DNA of 22,775 bases. Origin: Mesostigma viride (Eukaryota; Streptophyta; Mesostigmatophyceae; Mesostigmatales; Mesostigmataceae). The translations under genes and the position numbers were made by a program. Below the pieces are notes generated by a model that did not search any database, was not told the DNA's origin, and was given only the letters and a program-made list of their open reading frames with translations. Of this stretch, positions 7,620 to 16,940 are shown piece by piece. Within the stretch, counting starts at the first letter, position 1. The number at the start of each line of letters is the position of its first letter. The stretch is from positions 1-22,775 of the forward strand of contig RPFO01001243.1 in NCBI GenBank assembly GCA_009746045.1, given 5' to 3'.

Positions 7620-9290
7620 GCCGGCCGGCGCAGCTGGCATGCGGCGGGGCGGGGCTGTCGACGGGCGGCGGGGCAGGGCCGTCGGCGCGCGGGGGCCAGC
7701 GGCGCTGCCGGTGCGCGCGGGCGGCGGGCCGGCGCACCTGGCATGCGGCGGGGCAGGGCTGTCGACGGGCGGCGGGGCGGGGCAGTCGACGGGCGGCGGG
7801 GCAGGGCCAGCGGCGCTGCCGGCGCGCGTGGGCGGCGGGCCGGCGCAGCTGGCATGCGGCGGGGCGGGGCTGTCGACGGGCGGCGGGGCAGGGCTGTCGA
7901 CGGGCAGCGGGGCAGGGCCGTCGGCGCGCGGGGGCCAGCGGCGCTGCCGGCGCGCGCGGGCGGCGGGCCGGCGCACCTGGCATGCGGTGGGTCGGGGCTG
8001 TCGACGGGCGGCGGGGCGGGGCAGTCGACGGGCGGCGGGGCAGGGCCGTCAGCGCGCGGGGGGCCAGCGGCGCTGCCGGCGCGCGTGGGCGGCCGGCCGG
8101 CGCAGCTGGCATGCGGCGGGGCGGGGCAGTCGACGGGCGGCGGGGCGGGGCCAGCGGCGCTGCCGGCGCGCGTGGGCGGCGGGCCGGCGCAGCTGGCATG
8201 CGGCGGGGCGGGGCTGTCGACGGGCGGCGGGGCAGGGCTGTCGACGGGCGGCGGGGCAGGGCCGTCGGCGCGCGGGGGCCAGCGGCGCTGCCGGCGCGCG
8301 CGGGCGGCGGGCCGGCGCACCTGGCATGCGGTGGGTCGGGGCTGTCGACGGGCGGCGGGGCGGGGCAGTCGACGGGCGGCGGGGCAGGGCCGTCAGCGCG
8401 CGGGGGGCCAGCGGCGCTGCCGGCGCGCGTGGGCGGCGGGCCGGCGCAGCTGGCATGCGGCGGGGCGGGGCAGTCGACGGGCGGCGGGGCGGGGCAGCCG
8501 GTGCGCGGCGGGGCGGCGCCGTCGGCGGGCGGCGAGGTGGCGCAGCCAGCGCGCAGCGAGGTGGCAGCGGCGGCGCAGCCTGCATGCGGCGGGGCAGGGC
8601 TGTCGACGGGCGGCGGGGCGGGGCAGTCGACGGGCGGCGGGGCAGGGCCGTCGGCGCGCGGGGGCCAGCGGCGCTGCCGGCGCGCATGGGCGGCGGGCCG
8701 GCGCAGCTGGCATGCGGCGGGGCGGGGCTGTCAACGGGCGGCGAGGCAGGGCCGTCGGCGCGCGGGGGCCAACGGCGCTGCCGGCGCGCGTGGGCGGCGG
8801 GCCGGCGCAGCTGGCATGCGGCGGGGCGGGGCAGTCGACGGGCGGCGGGGCGGGGCAGCCGGTGCGCGGCGGGGCGGCGCCGTCGGCGGGCGGCGAGGTG
8901 GCGCAGCCAGCGCGCAGCGAGGTGGCAGCGGCGGCGCAGCCTGCATGCGGCGGGGCAGGGCTGTCGACGGGCGGCGGGGCGGGGCAGTCGACGGGCGGCG
9001 GGGCAGGGCCGTCGGCGCGCGGGGGGCCAGCGGCGCTGCCGTCGCGCATGGGCGGCGGGCCGGCGCAGCTGGCATGCGGCGGGGCGGGGCTGTCAACGGG
9101 CGGCGAGGCAGGGCCGTCGGCGCGCGGGGGGCCAACGGCGCTGCCGGCGCGCGTGGGCGGCGGGCCGGCGCAGCTTGCATGCGGCGGGGCGGGGCAGCCT
9201 GTCGACGGGCTACGGGGCGGGGCAGCCGGCGCGCGGCGGGCCGGCGGCGCAGCCGGCGGGCGGCGGAGCGGCGGAGCGGCGGAGCGGCAC
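7620..9290. repeat. GC-rich higher-order tandem array
   Basis: Short G-rich modules (ggcggggcggggc, tcgacgggcggcggggc, cagctggcatgcgg, ccagcggcgctgccgg) repeat in variable order. Long blocks recur at 344 bp (catgcggtggg at 7981 and 8325) and 361 bp (cagccggtgcgcgg at 8495 and 8856), so there is a higher-order unit of about 345-361 bp. All three plus frames and long parts of the minus frames are free of stops because the modules lack A/T-rich codons. The apparent 550-720-residue proteins rich in Gly, Ala, Arg or Pro are therefore not evidence of coding. The plus strand is a strong candidate for G-quadruplex formation. Confidence 0.92.
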
Positions 9291-9319
9291 AGCCGGTGCC
9301 TGAAAAACGCGGTCGCTCA

Positions 9320-10850
9320 ATGAAGGTGCACCACGCCGTCTTCTTCCAGGTACAGGGCAACACAGAGACCTGGTTGTCCTACCGGACCACGGAGTCCCAA
9401 AAGACGCCGTGGCAGCCCGCGGGGACTCGACAGGAAGGCGCGCCACGGTGCGGGAAGGCGATGACACAGCCATACAGGTTTGATGCGGAGGGGCGGCCGC
9501 TGTTTGGCGTCCGACTTGTGGATCCAGACCGCATTCCGATGTTGCAGGACACCCCAGCCTTCGCACCATTGAACATGGAGTTTCGGGGGAAGGAGCTGGA
9601 GTCGATCAAAACAAGGGTCGAGAAGTTGCTCCATGGCATCTGGCAGTGGTACTTTCCGCCCGACACCATCAAGCCAAACAAGGCCTTTTTTCGCAAGTCA
9701 AGTCCCACATGCCCCTGAGGAGGTGCCTGAGGAGTGGCGCCCTTTGCCGTGGCCATCTCGCGCGGACATCTCCGCCCTGCGTGAGCACGATGCAGCGCCT
9801 GAACCACCACCGACGCAAGAAGAGCACTTCATGGCGTTGGTCGACGCAGAGGCGGTGCGCGTCACCCCGCTGGTAGACCGAGTTCGTCATGATGGCCACA
9901 CACAGCAGGAATGGGCGGCAGAAGACAGGGCCATGGCAGCCAAGGTCGCTTACTTGAAGCGCATGCAAGGCGTTGAGAAAGGCTCCGCTGTTCTATACTG
10001 GCACCCTTCAGCTGGTATTCTCTGCAACTCGAAGCTCACGTGGACTCCAGTCCTCGTTGGCATCATCAAGGAGGTGGTTGCGAAGGAGGATGGCGGCCAA
10101 CCTTCTATTGAGCTCTTTGTATACCGCGCTAAGCATTTGCATGACACGTGGCACCCGTGGAATACAGACATTGCGCAATGGCCCCATCCGCCAACCACTG
10201 CGGCGCACACGGTGATCATCACCGCCTCAGACCTCATCTTGACACAAGTGGTGGGCAAGCGAGGTCAGCCGCCCCATGGAGTCTCCTTGGGTGCGAACAA
10301 AAAGCTCACCAAGGAGTGCCTAAAGGCGCTGAAGGAGGTGCCCTATGACGCGGAACACCCGGTCGTGAAGTGGCAAGATGCTGAATGCTCGAAGGGCATC
10401 GTCGGCATGGCGAAGGCATGCTGGGAAGGCGTAACGCTGCAGGTCAAGAGTGGCAGCCGCAACCTCGTAGGGCAAGTCGTGTGTCATTGGGCGTCGGAGC
10501 GTGTGACATCCGCGGACGGTCGCACCGAAAGCCGGGACGGCAGGTACCATGGTCGTGTCGCTGTTGTCGACACGCAAAACGACATGGTAGCCATGTACTG
10601 GGGTGCCCGTTGGGAGGAGGACGCGGTTTCTTGCGTGCCTCTCCACGAGCTGGAGGCACAGATCTGCGGGTGCCCCGGTGTGGTCGTCCCTGCGTTGCAA
10701 GCGCCGGATATCACCCTGGCCGAGGCTCGATTGCGCGAGATGGTTCCACCCAGCGACGTTGTGGCGGAGAACAACAACGCAGGCGCCTCCCGGCGTCGGA
10801 AGCGAGCGCTCATCCTTGCCGATGACGATGACGACGACGACGACTGCTGA
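9320..10850 (+). CDS. Unrecognised protein gene with one frame break and an acidic tail
   Basis: Non-repetitive protein-like sequence begins directly after the GC-rich array. The first part runs in one frame from an ATG at 9320 (its frame is also open upstream through the array) to a stop at 9718. The second part runs in the next frame through 9633-10850. They can meet at the T6 run near 9686-9691, where a one-base difference would join them. The second part has two beta-rich stretches suggestive of SH3/BAH- or Tudor-like barrels: around VLVGIIKEVVA...IELFVYRA, and YHGRVAVVDTQ...MVAMYWGARW. It ends with a basic RRRKR motif and an Asp tail, which would suit a nuclear protein. I do not recognise the family. 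Proteins with such modules occur in chromatin factors and at the ends of some DNA-transposon proteins. Total length is about 510 residues if joined. True start, splicing and frame are unsettled. Confidence 0.5.
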
Positions 10851-10877
10851 AGCGCAAGCAGCGTTGTTGTCATTGAG

Positions 10878-10949
10878 CTGCTCATGTGCTGCTGCTGCTG
10901 CTGTGCTGCCATGCTACTGCTGCTGCATTGCTGCCGTGCTGCTGCTGTG
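10878..10949. repeat. Imperfect CTG-rich tract after the gene
   Basis: Broken runs of ctg/tgc (tgctgctgctgctgctgtgc and similar) lie just past the stop codon at 10850, probably in the 3' untranslated region. It is a second, impure CTG-type repeat in the window, on the same strand as the first. Confidence 0.7.
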
Positions 10950-11740
10950 CAATATGTGTGTGGGAAATGTATAACAAACATATATGGAGGTATTCAAACC
11001 CATACAGCCTCTAAAACTTATCACCATCACCCTGTGGCAGGTCAACTGACTGAGGGAAGCATCTAAGAAGGGTGTTTTAGAAAGGGGCCAGGCCAGGGTC
11101 AAGAAAGAGCATGAATAATGCAAAAAGAATGTGCTACACAAGCTAGAACGTATATATAAACGTCAAACATCGATAGGAAAACGATGCTTAAGCTTTACCA
11201 GGCATGGATGGCGTTACCTTGGCCCAGGCGGTGGCCGCAAAATGGCGCATTTCGGCACACCAAAGTTGTGCAGCATGGTCGCTGGATTCGGCGATTTCTG
11301 GCCACCCTTGCACGTTTACGACTACAAATCATCATAAAAAGTACAAAGAAACCAATATGTCCTTTAAAATACGCCGGAAAGGTATTGCTGTCAACGTTTC
11401 TATCGTCCGGCCTGATCGCAGTTTTTTCCAGCAAGAACGCTGCCGACACCTATCAAATGACATTCCCGCGAACCAAAAATTGGCCTGTATGATCTTTAGA
11501 ACGTATAAAATCAATATCCTAAGTTTGGCCAGAAAATTCTAACTCAAACGTAAATGCCATGCGTGGGCGCAAGCCGCCATGGCCAGGTCGTCGTTTTCCG
11601 AAATGCACGTTGTACGTGAAAAAGTACCCTGACCCCTTGTACTTTGACCGTCCAGAACACCTCTATAACTTTGTCAAAATATAGCAAACCCTAGTATCAT
11701 GTTCTGGAGAAACTTATAAACTTTCATTCTTCTCAGCTAA
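10950..11740. other. Spacer without recognised gene
   Basis: Several short open frames occur (for example plus 11184-11492 and 11204-11542) but none has protein-like character or a known motif. Composition is near balanced. It may contain the polyadenylation site of the upstream gene and a decayed part of the element whose RT-like fragment follows. Confidence 0.4.
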
Positions 11741-11989
11741 ACGTTTCCTAATTCCCAATGGTATTCTCGCAAACTGGTCCCCCGAGTAGGTGCCGACAAA
11801 TCGGCTGTAAGTCACTTTTTGGCGGAAAATCGGCAGCAAGACCATTTAGGGGTTAAGCTGCACAAAACTCCTGTTGCTTTGCGCACCATTGCTGCGTCGC
11901 ATTCAGCCCCACTGATGCCTCTCTCGAAACTCATCTGCCATGCTTTGAATGCTCTTCTCCCCGAAGCCAATGCATTATGGGTGGAGGTG
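11741..11989 (+). pseudogene. Possible non-LTR reverse transcriptase fragment, interrupted by the LTR element
   Basis: An open plus frame from after a TAA at 11738 to the LTR boundary reads ...LGVKLHKTPVALRTIAASHS followed by APLMPLSKLICHALNALLP. The order K-x-H-K-x-P...LR-x-I...(S/A)P...LSK is what the finger region of LINE- or Penelope-like reverse transcriptases shows, but the resemblance is weak and only about 80 residues are visible. No catalytic motif is present. The frame is cut at 11989/11990 by the 3' LTR, so the continuation, if any, should lie just past the other end of the element, outside the window. Confidence 0.35.
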
Positions 11990-12562
11990 TGTTACGCCGC
12001 GGATATCTACCTCCACCTCTACCTCTAATGGGCCTGATACTACCTAAACTGGTCAGACCTCCTCTACTTAACCCTCTGGCGAAAGACGAACGTGACGGAG
12101 CTGATCTCAATGCATTAACGTAAGTGTTACTATAATACGCCATACAACCATTTATCAAAACCCGTTTACTCCAGGAATAGAGGAAGGAAACACAACTACA
12201 CTGCCGTGACCCAAGCCTAAATGTGTCAATTCACTTAACACACGCCGAGTGCACACACAAGGGGTAGAACGCGCATAAATGGTCACCAACGGTCCAACAC
12301 GCTCGGGCCGACATGGCCCTCGCCTACAGGTGCACGCTGGTCCACTAAATCTACTGATGCACGCTGGTCCACTACATTCTACCACAGGATCAGGACCACT
12401 AGTAAAGTACGCGGCGCGGCGCCCAACGGCACCCAATGTACCACAGTACTGTTACGAGGACAATAATGTCCCGGTAGGAGCCTAAACGTAAACCTAGGGA
12501 CAACCGAGGCAAAGGACCTAATTTACGTCCGTAACTACAACGAATTGTTACGCGACGTAACA
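11990..12562 (-). repeat. 3' LTR (573 bp)
   Basis: The boundaries are fixed by TG...CA ends with a 7-bp terminal inverted repeat (TGTTACG/CGTAACA), by the polypurine tract abutting 12562, and by loss of similarity between the copies left of 11990. In the element's direction it starts with a near-perfect palindrome (TGTTACGTCGCGTAACA). U3 contains a direct 17-mer repeat. A TATA-like TATTATA lies at 12131-12137, leaving about 140 bases for the rest of R and U5. The adjoining host bases are aggtg (11985-11989), the candidate target-site duplication. Confidence 0.95.
12131..12137 (-). promoter_or_regulatory. TATA-like box in the LTR
   Basis: TATTATA on the minus strand is the best TATA candidate in the LTR. 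It is conserved in all three copies (658-664 and 22351-22357). Only the copy in the 5' LTR would drive the element. Assignment is by sequence alone. Confidence 0.4.
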
Positions 12563-12580
12563 CCTCCCCCCCCACAAAGG
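12563..12580 (-). other. 3' polypurine tract
   Basis: In the element's direction the sequence is CCTTTGTGGGGGGGGAGG, immediately followed by the TG of the 3' LTR. This is the expected primer for plus-strand DNA synthesis. Its G-run plus AGG core recurs twice inside the element. Confidence 0.88.
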
Positions 12581-12929
12581 TAGGGAGCCCTCTCCCTACG
12601 TACAGGGAGGAAACAAGGGGTAGGAAACCTAATGCACCCAGCACACACTAACACAGTCAGCAAGCCATCCAAGATACAAGGCACCAATAGTTCACACGGT
12701 CTCCACCACCACGCCGGGAGGTGTAGGGTTAGCCAGCACCAAGCCTGGTGGTAGGTTCCCCTAACTGCCTGGAACGGAGTCCTTGCCGGGGGGGACGGCA
12801 CTGGGCAGGACACACAGAGTAAACCATCAGCACCAAGGACCAAGAACGACCAGCCAACTGGCCAGAACATGAGGGCGACTCTACATACCGGAGGGACAAC
12901 ACCCTCAGGTCGGGCCTAAGGCCCTCTAT
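12581..12929 (-). other. 3' untranslated stretch of the element
   Basis: About 350 bases lie between the stop of the last ORF and the polypurine tract. I see no coding signal. The same stretch in copy A (1108-1459) differs only by three one-base length changes. Confidence 0.6.
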
Positions 12930-15227
12930 CTAATGGCCATCCGTCTGGTAGGTACCACGGGAGGCCAGCAGGACTCCAGGTAGGCCTGGTAATGGGCCAC
13001 ATCCTCAACATTGTCATGCCTATCTACGGTGAGGAAAACATCGGCCCACACGCCGTCAGGAAAAAGGCCCAGAAAGGCCCAGTAATACCTATGCTGAGTA
13101 AGAACGACCTGGCCCGGGCCCAGTCCAGGAAACCACAGGCAAAGAGGCGTAGGAAAGGCTCTACCGCGATCAGGCAGAGAGCCCGAAGGAGCAGGCGATG
13201 ATACCGGATCCGAGGGCGCATACCCGTCGGGAAAAACAGATCTACCAGGGGCTCCACGTTGGACGGCCACAACCGGATGTGCCGAATCTCACGGGAACGC
13301 CACCGACGCGCACACTGGCGCGACCCGAATGTCTCTAGGTAGTCGCTGGCCCGAGGAGGAGGGTGACCGCGGGAGTCTAGACCCTGGCCCGGGAGGGGCG
13401 CCGGACGCCGGGCATCCCACTCGAGGATGGGCTGGAGGACCGTGGTGTACGTAACACCCGGCACCGCAGGAAACTCTACCGTAAGGGCATCCGAAGCCAT
13501 AATGCCCAGAGGCGGAGGGTAAGCCCACTGGAACCCACCGTAGGTGTCCAAGTCGTTGTGGCGCCTAGCCCAGCGATACAGAACGCGCCGAACCAGGATC
13601 TCACCCTGGAACACAGGATCAGCTAAAATAACCATGTCGAAAGGAGGCCGATCAGTCTCAATGGGTAGGCCACGATCCCGAGGCGCCCGACACACCTGGG
13701 AAAACCCGTAGGACATGGGCGAGATGGCAAGCTCGGCGGAGGCGCGCGGCAGGTCACACTGGCGGCAGGCGAGTGCGGACATACCACATCCAGGCACGGG
13801 CGTGTCGCGCGACTCCGGCGTCGCATGCACCACAGAAGGAGCCCTGTCCCGATCACCCTGGGACAACTCCCGGAGGGAGTCGGAAGCGCGGGTAGCGCGA
13901 GGATCCTGGCCGGTGGACCGAACAACCGCGGCCAAGGACAGAGAGGCCGAAGGGGCAGGGGCCGAAGCAGGGGCAGGAGCCGACACCGACGCAGGTGACA
14001 CTGGTACAGCAGAGGTCGCGCCGGACCCGAAGCCAGAGGGGGCCGTGACGGACCCGCCGCCGAAGCTGGCGCGCCGGTCTCGGTGGCCGGTGCACCCTCA
14101 GGCCACATGTTAAAAATGGGGCCCGTAGGGACAGGCAGTCCTGCATAAGATTGACTACCATCCAGGCTCCAGTCAGGAACCGGAATCCTCTGCGGGGGAC
14201 CACCCTCCCAAAGCCTGGGCAGTCCGCTAGTGTCGCCAAAGAAGCCCCGCGACGGCTGCGACTGAGCTGGTGGAGGCTCGGAAGCAGCGACAGCGGGCGC
14301 GGTCACAGGGGCAGGGGACTCGCGCGTAGGCGCAGGTACAGCGGTCACAGGCGCAGAGGCAGCAGGAGTCGCAGCAGCCGCCGGAACCACAGCGACCGCG
14401 GGCGCCAGCGGGGGCGCGGGCGAAGCCGTAGTCGCCGGGGCAACAGAAGGGGTAGGAGGCGCGGATCCAGCTGGCGTAGCCGGGACCTGCGCCTGGGCCG
14501 CCAGGAAGGCCCCAAACGCCGTGGTCAGGGACTGGATCTGAGCCTGCATAGCCGAGACCGTCGCCGAAAGAGGATCAGGCAAACCCGAAGGGGTAGGCTC
14601 CACTGCAACACCCCGGGTCGACCGAGGGGACGACGGGACCGGAGAGGGAGGAACAGACGCCGAGGAGGCGGACGCAGCGCTCGAGGCAGAATAATCTGGA
14701 GTATAATGTACCTCGGCTGGGGCGCCCGAAGGGGCAGGACCATCAACCGCTAGTCCCGCCGCCTGATCAGCTATCTCCATGAATTCTACGGCCCGTAAAA
14801 GGTCGCAGGGGTTCTCATCTACCTCAGCATCACCCTCAGCCGGAAGCCAAGGAAACACCTCCCGTAGGCAGGTACGGCCCACAGGGGTAGAGAGGTAGGA
14901 GAACACACGGCAACACCGGAGAACCGCATCTATCTGTTCCAAGGCGGGACAGCGAGAACCACACCCCAACAAACAGTGTCCGGCATCGTCGAACCCGTGC
15001 AGGACAAGCTGGTGCGGCTCATTAGGGGAAGGACCATACCACGTGACCCCGAAGAGGGCCGCCCTGACTAAGCTCGCATGTTGGGCCTGAAGGGCCGGCT
15101 GCACAACGCCACCCCGGTAACATGATCGCGACACCCAACGGCCCGGAAGGGCCTCGAAATACAGCTCAGGGTCCGGTAGGGGCAGGGACGGCAGCGGGCT
15201 CTCAGCCGGAGGGGTAGGCTCTGTCAT
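12930..15227 (-). CDS. ORF3: large extra ORF of unknown function downstream of pol
   Basis: The likely start is the ATG at 15227, 76 bases past the pol stop and in a different frame. The frame is also open further upstream, to a possible Met at 15353. The product would be about 765 residues. The N-terminal 190 residues look globular, with several Cys and Trp. A long Ala/Pro/Ser/Thr-rich middle includes one short heptad-like helix (LSATVSAMQAQIQSLTTAFG). The C-terminal ~260 residues are again globular, Arg/Trp/Tyr-rich, with one hydrophobic stretch. I see no signal peptide, clear membrane anchor, zinc finger or catalytic motif, so it does not look like an envelope protein. Frame breaks occur near 14036-14045 (C run), 13114 and 12974. 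The last two are absent from copy A. It sits in the position of env or accessory genes of other Gypsy elements. Confidence 0.65.
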
Positions 15228-15303
15228 GACGGCTGCGGAGGGGAGGGGACAACCAACCACCCGTCGACAGCAGACATAACATAAGAGAGGAGAAGGCCTA
15301 CGA

Positions 15304-16830
15304 CTAGAGCTTGTGCAGGGTTTTATATTCCTGCAGCAGGCGACTACACCCATCTAGCTCACTCTCCGTATACCAAACCTTATCTACTTCACTACGAGCA
15401 TACATCCACTTCACTTTATACTGACGCTGGGTACCGCGGCCCTTTTTGATATCTCGATGGGCCACGATGCTTTCTACTTCGTCTTCTACTTCCCCAGTGT
15501 CAGGATTATGCTCTAAAGGGGCAGGCGCTAACTCCCTGCCAGCGAACGTACTAGGGTGGTACAGTTTAAGCTGGCTCCTATGGAAGGTGTTTGAATGCGT
15601 TTGCCAAGAGGTAGGGATATCGACTTTATACAAGAAATTTCCTACCCTAGACAACACATGGAAGGGTCCTAAGAAGGCAGGCCTAAGTTTGACCTTCAGT
15701 TCTGCTTCAAACTTATGAGCAAAACGGCCAACACGGGGGCCTTCTACTAATACTAGATCTCCTACTTCTATCTCAGGTGCTCGTCTATCTAAGGAGGCAC
15801 GCAACCTAGCAAGGTACTTAGCCTGAGCTTTTTGATACCCTGAGATCGCGTGGTCATGAGCAGTTTTCATTCTATCTAGTAAGGACTGTACACCTTCTAC
15901 AGTATCTCGGGACACATCATCCTTGTCCCGTAGAGGACTAGCTAAGAGAGAGGTAGGGGTAAGGGGCTGTCTCCCAGTATCTAAGAAGAAGGGCGTATAT
16001 CCATGCGCAGCTTGGGGACAATTGTTGAGGGAGAACTCTACCAAACATAAATAATCCTCCCAATCACTACCCGAGCCATTAACATAGTGCCTAAGCGCTT
16101 CTTCTACTACTCTATTAAGACGCTCTACTAAATGAGAGGAGGAGGAGTGGTAGGCAGTACCGTAGGTAACCTTGGTACCGATGGCAGCGAAAAACTGCTG
16201 CCAAAAATCTGAGGTAAATAATTTATCCTTATCACTAATAAACTGCCTACTCAATCCATGATATCTATATACATTATTGAGGTATAGGCGTGCGCAATCA
16301 CGTGCGGTGAGTTCTAAAGGACACGGCACAAGATGGCACATACGAGTAAAACGATCTATGAACACAAGGATTTGGGCATTGCCCCTATCATTCTTTCTAA
16401 AAGGTCCTACAAAATCCATCATGATAGAATCCCAAGGCATGATAGGGTCAGGCAAGGTCCTAGGTTCTGCTATCTGTCCTACATTATTGGGTTTCATTTC
16501 CTGGCAAGATTGACAAGTTCTAACATACTCATCCACATCCTTATAAAGGGAAGGCCAGTAATAAGAGCGGGCTACTAGGTCCCGTACCCGTTTACCACCC
16601 TGGTGAGCAGCTAAGTCATGCAACTCAAAGAGCAAGGAGGAGCGACAGATAGGAGGGACATACAGGCGCCATTGAGGGGGAGAATCTGCTATCTGCACAT
16701 ATAAAAACCCACCTACAAATTTACAAGGGTGCTTGCCTAATTGTTGGGGATGTGCAGCAATGGCAGCTAATGCTTCCGGCTCAGTGGCCGTAAATCTACT
16801 AATAAGGCGTTCAAGATCAGAGGTAGGCAT
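15304..16830 (-). CDS. pol: Pol, C-terminal part: integrase with chromodomain
   Basis: The 508-residue open frame has the HHCC zinc-binding domain (His71, His76, Cys106, Cys109), then the DDE catalytic core with Asp139 (MDFVGPF), Asp200 (ISDKD) and Glu236 (VERLNR). The Asp-to-Glu spacing is the canonical 35 residues. A GPF-like DNA-binding region follows (FLGPFHVL, about 387-394), and a chromodomain lies at about 449-505 (VESIVAHRD, YKVKWM, WYTESEL). In the chromodomain the first cage aromatic is not obvious (Asp/Glu there), while Trp475 and Trp486/Tyr487 are present. Integrase inserts the cDNA, and chromodomains of this branch can steer insertion to marked chromatin. The true N terminus lies upstream: the frame is open to about 17010 and overlaps the RT-RNase H frame inside a G7 run. 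It was therefore surely one polyprotein, split here by a one-base difference or by frameshifting. Confidence 0.93.
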   Translation of the reverse strand: MPTSDLERLISRFTATEPEALAAIAAHPQQLGKHPCKFVGGFLYVQIADSPPQWRLYVPPICRSSLLFELHDLAAHQGGKRVRDLVARSYYWPSLYKDVDEYVRTCQSCQEMKPNNVGQIAEPRTLPDPIMPWDSIMMDFVGPFRKNDRGNAQILVFIDRFTRMCHLVPCPLELTARDCARLYLNNVYRYHGLSRQFISDKDKLFTSDFWQQFFAAIGTKVTYGTAYHSSSSHLVERLNRVVEEALRHYVNGSGSDWEDYLCLVEFSLNNCPQAAHGYTPFFLDTGRQPLTPTSLLASPLRDKDDVSRDTVEGVQSLLDRMKTAHDHAISGYQKAQAKYLARLRASLDRRAPEIEVGDLVLVEGPRVGRFAHKFEAELKVKLRPAFLGPFHVLSRVGNFLYKVDIPTSWQTHSNTFHRSQLKLYHPSTFAGRELAPAPLEHNPDTGEVEDEVESIVAHRDIKKGRGTQRQYKVKWMYARSEVDKVWYTESELDGCSRLLQEYKTLHKL

Positions 16831-16940
16831 CGCTACAGAAGTATCCAGAACAGGTTTAAAGAGATCTCCTACCGCCTTGCCGAAGAGAAGGGGAGGTCCT
16901 AGGGGGACTACGTTTTCATAAGACTTTCCTGACCTAGTCG

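Noticed and set aside
7469-9363. Gly/Ala/Arg- and Pro/Ala-rich ORFs of 100-590 residues
   Set aside because: All frames are open because of the GC-only repeat modules; none has non-repetitive protein character until about 9300.
11990-13762. The whole ~1.77-kb repeat shared by copies A and B as a single long LTR
   Set aside because: The third copy (22210 on) abuts a primer-binding site on its left, and copies A and B have a polypurine tract at 1090 and 12563. This fixes the LTR at about 573 bp; the rest is internal sequence.
14151-14753. Plus-strand Arg-rich 200-residue ORF
   Set aside because: It is antisense to the Ala/Pro-rich part of ORF3, whose GC-rich codons give Arg/Gly on the other strand.
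12930-15227. ORF3 as a retroviral envelope gene
   Set aside because: It has no signal peptide, cleavage site or clear membrane anchor; one hydrophobic stretch is not enough.
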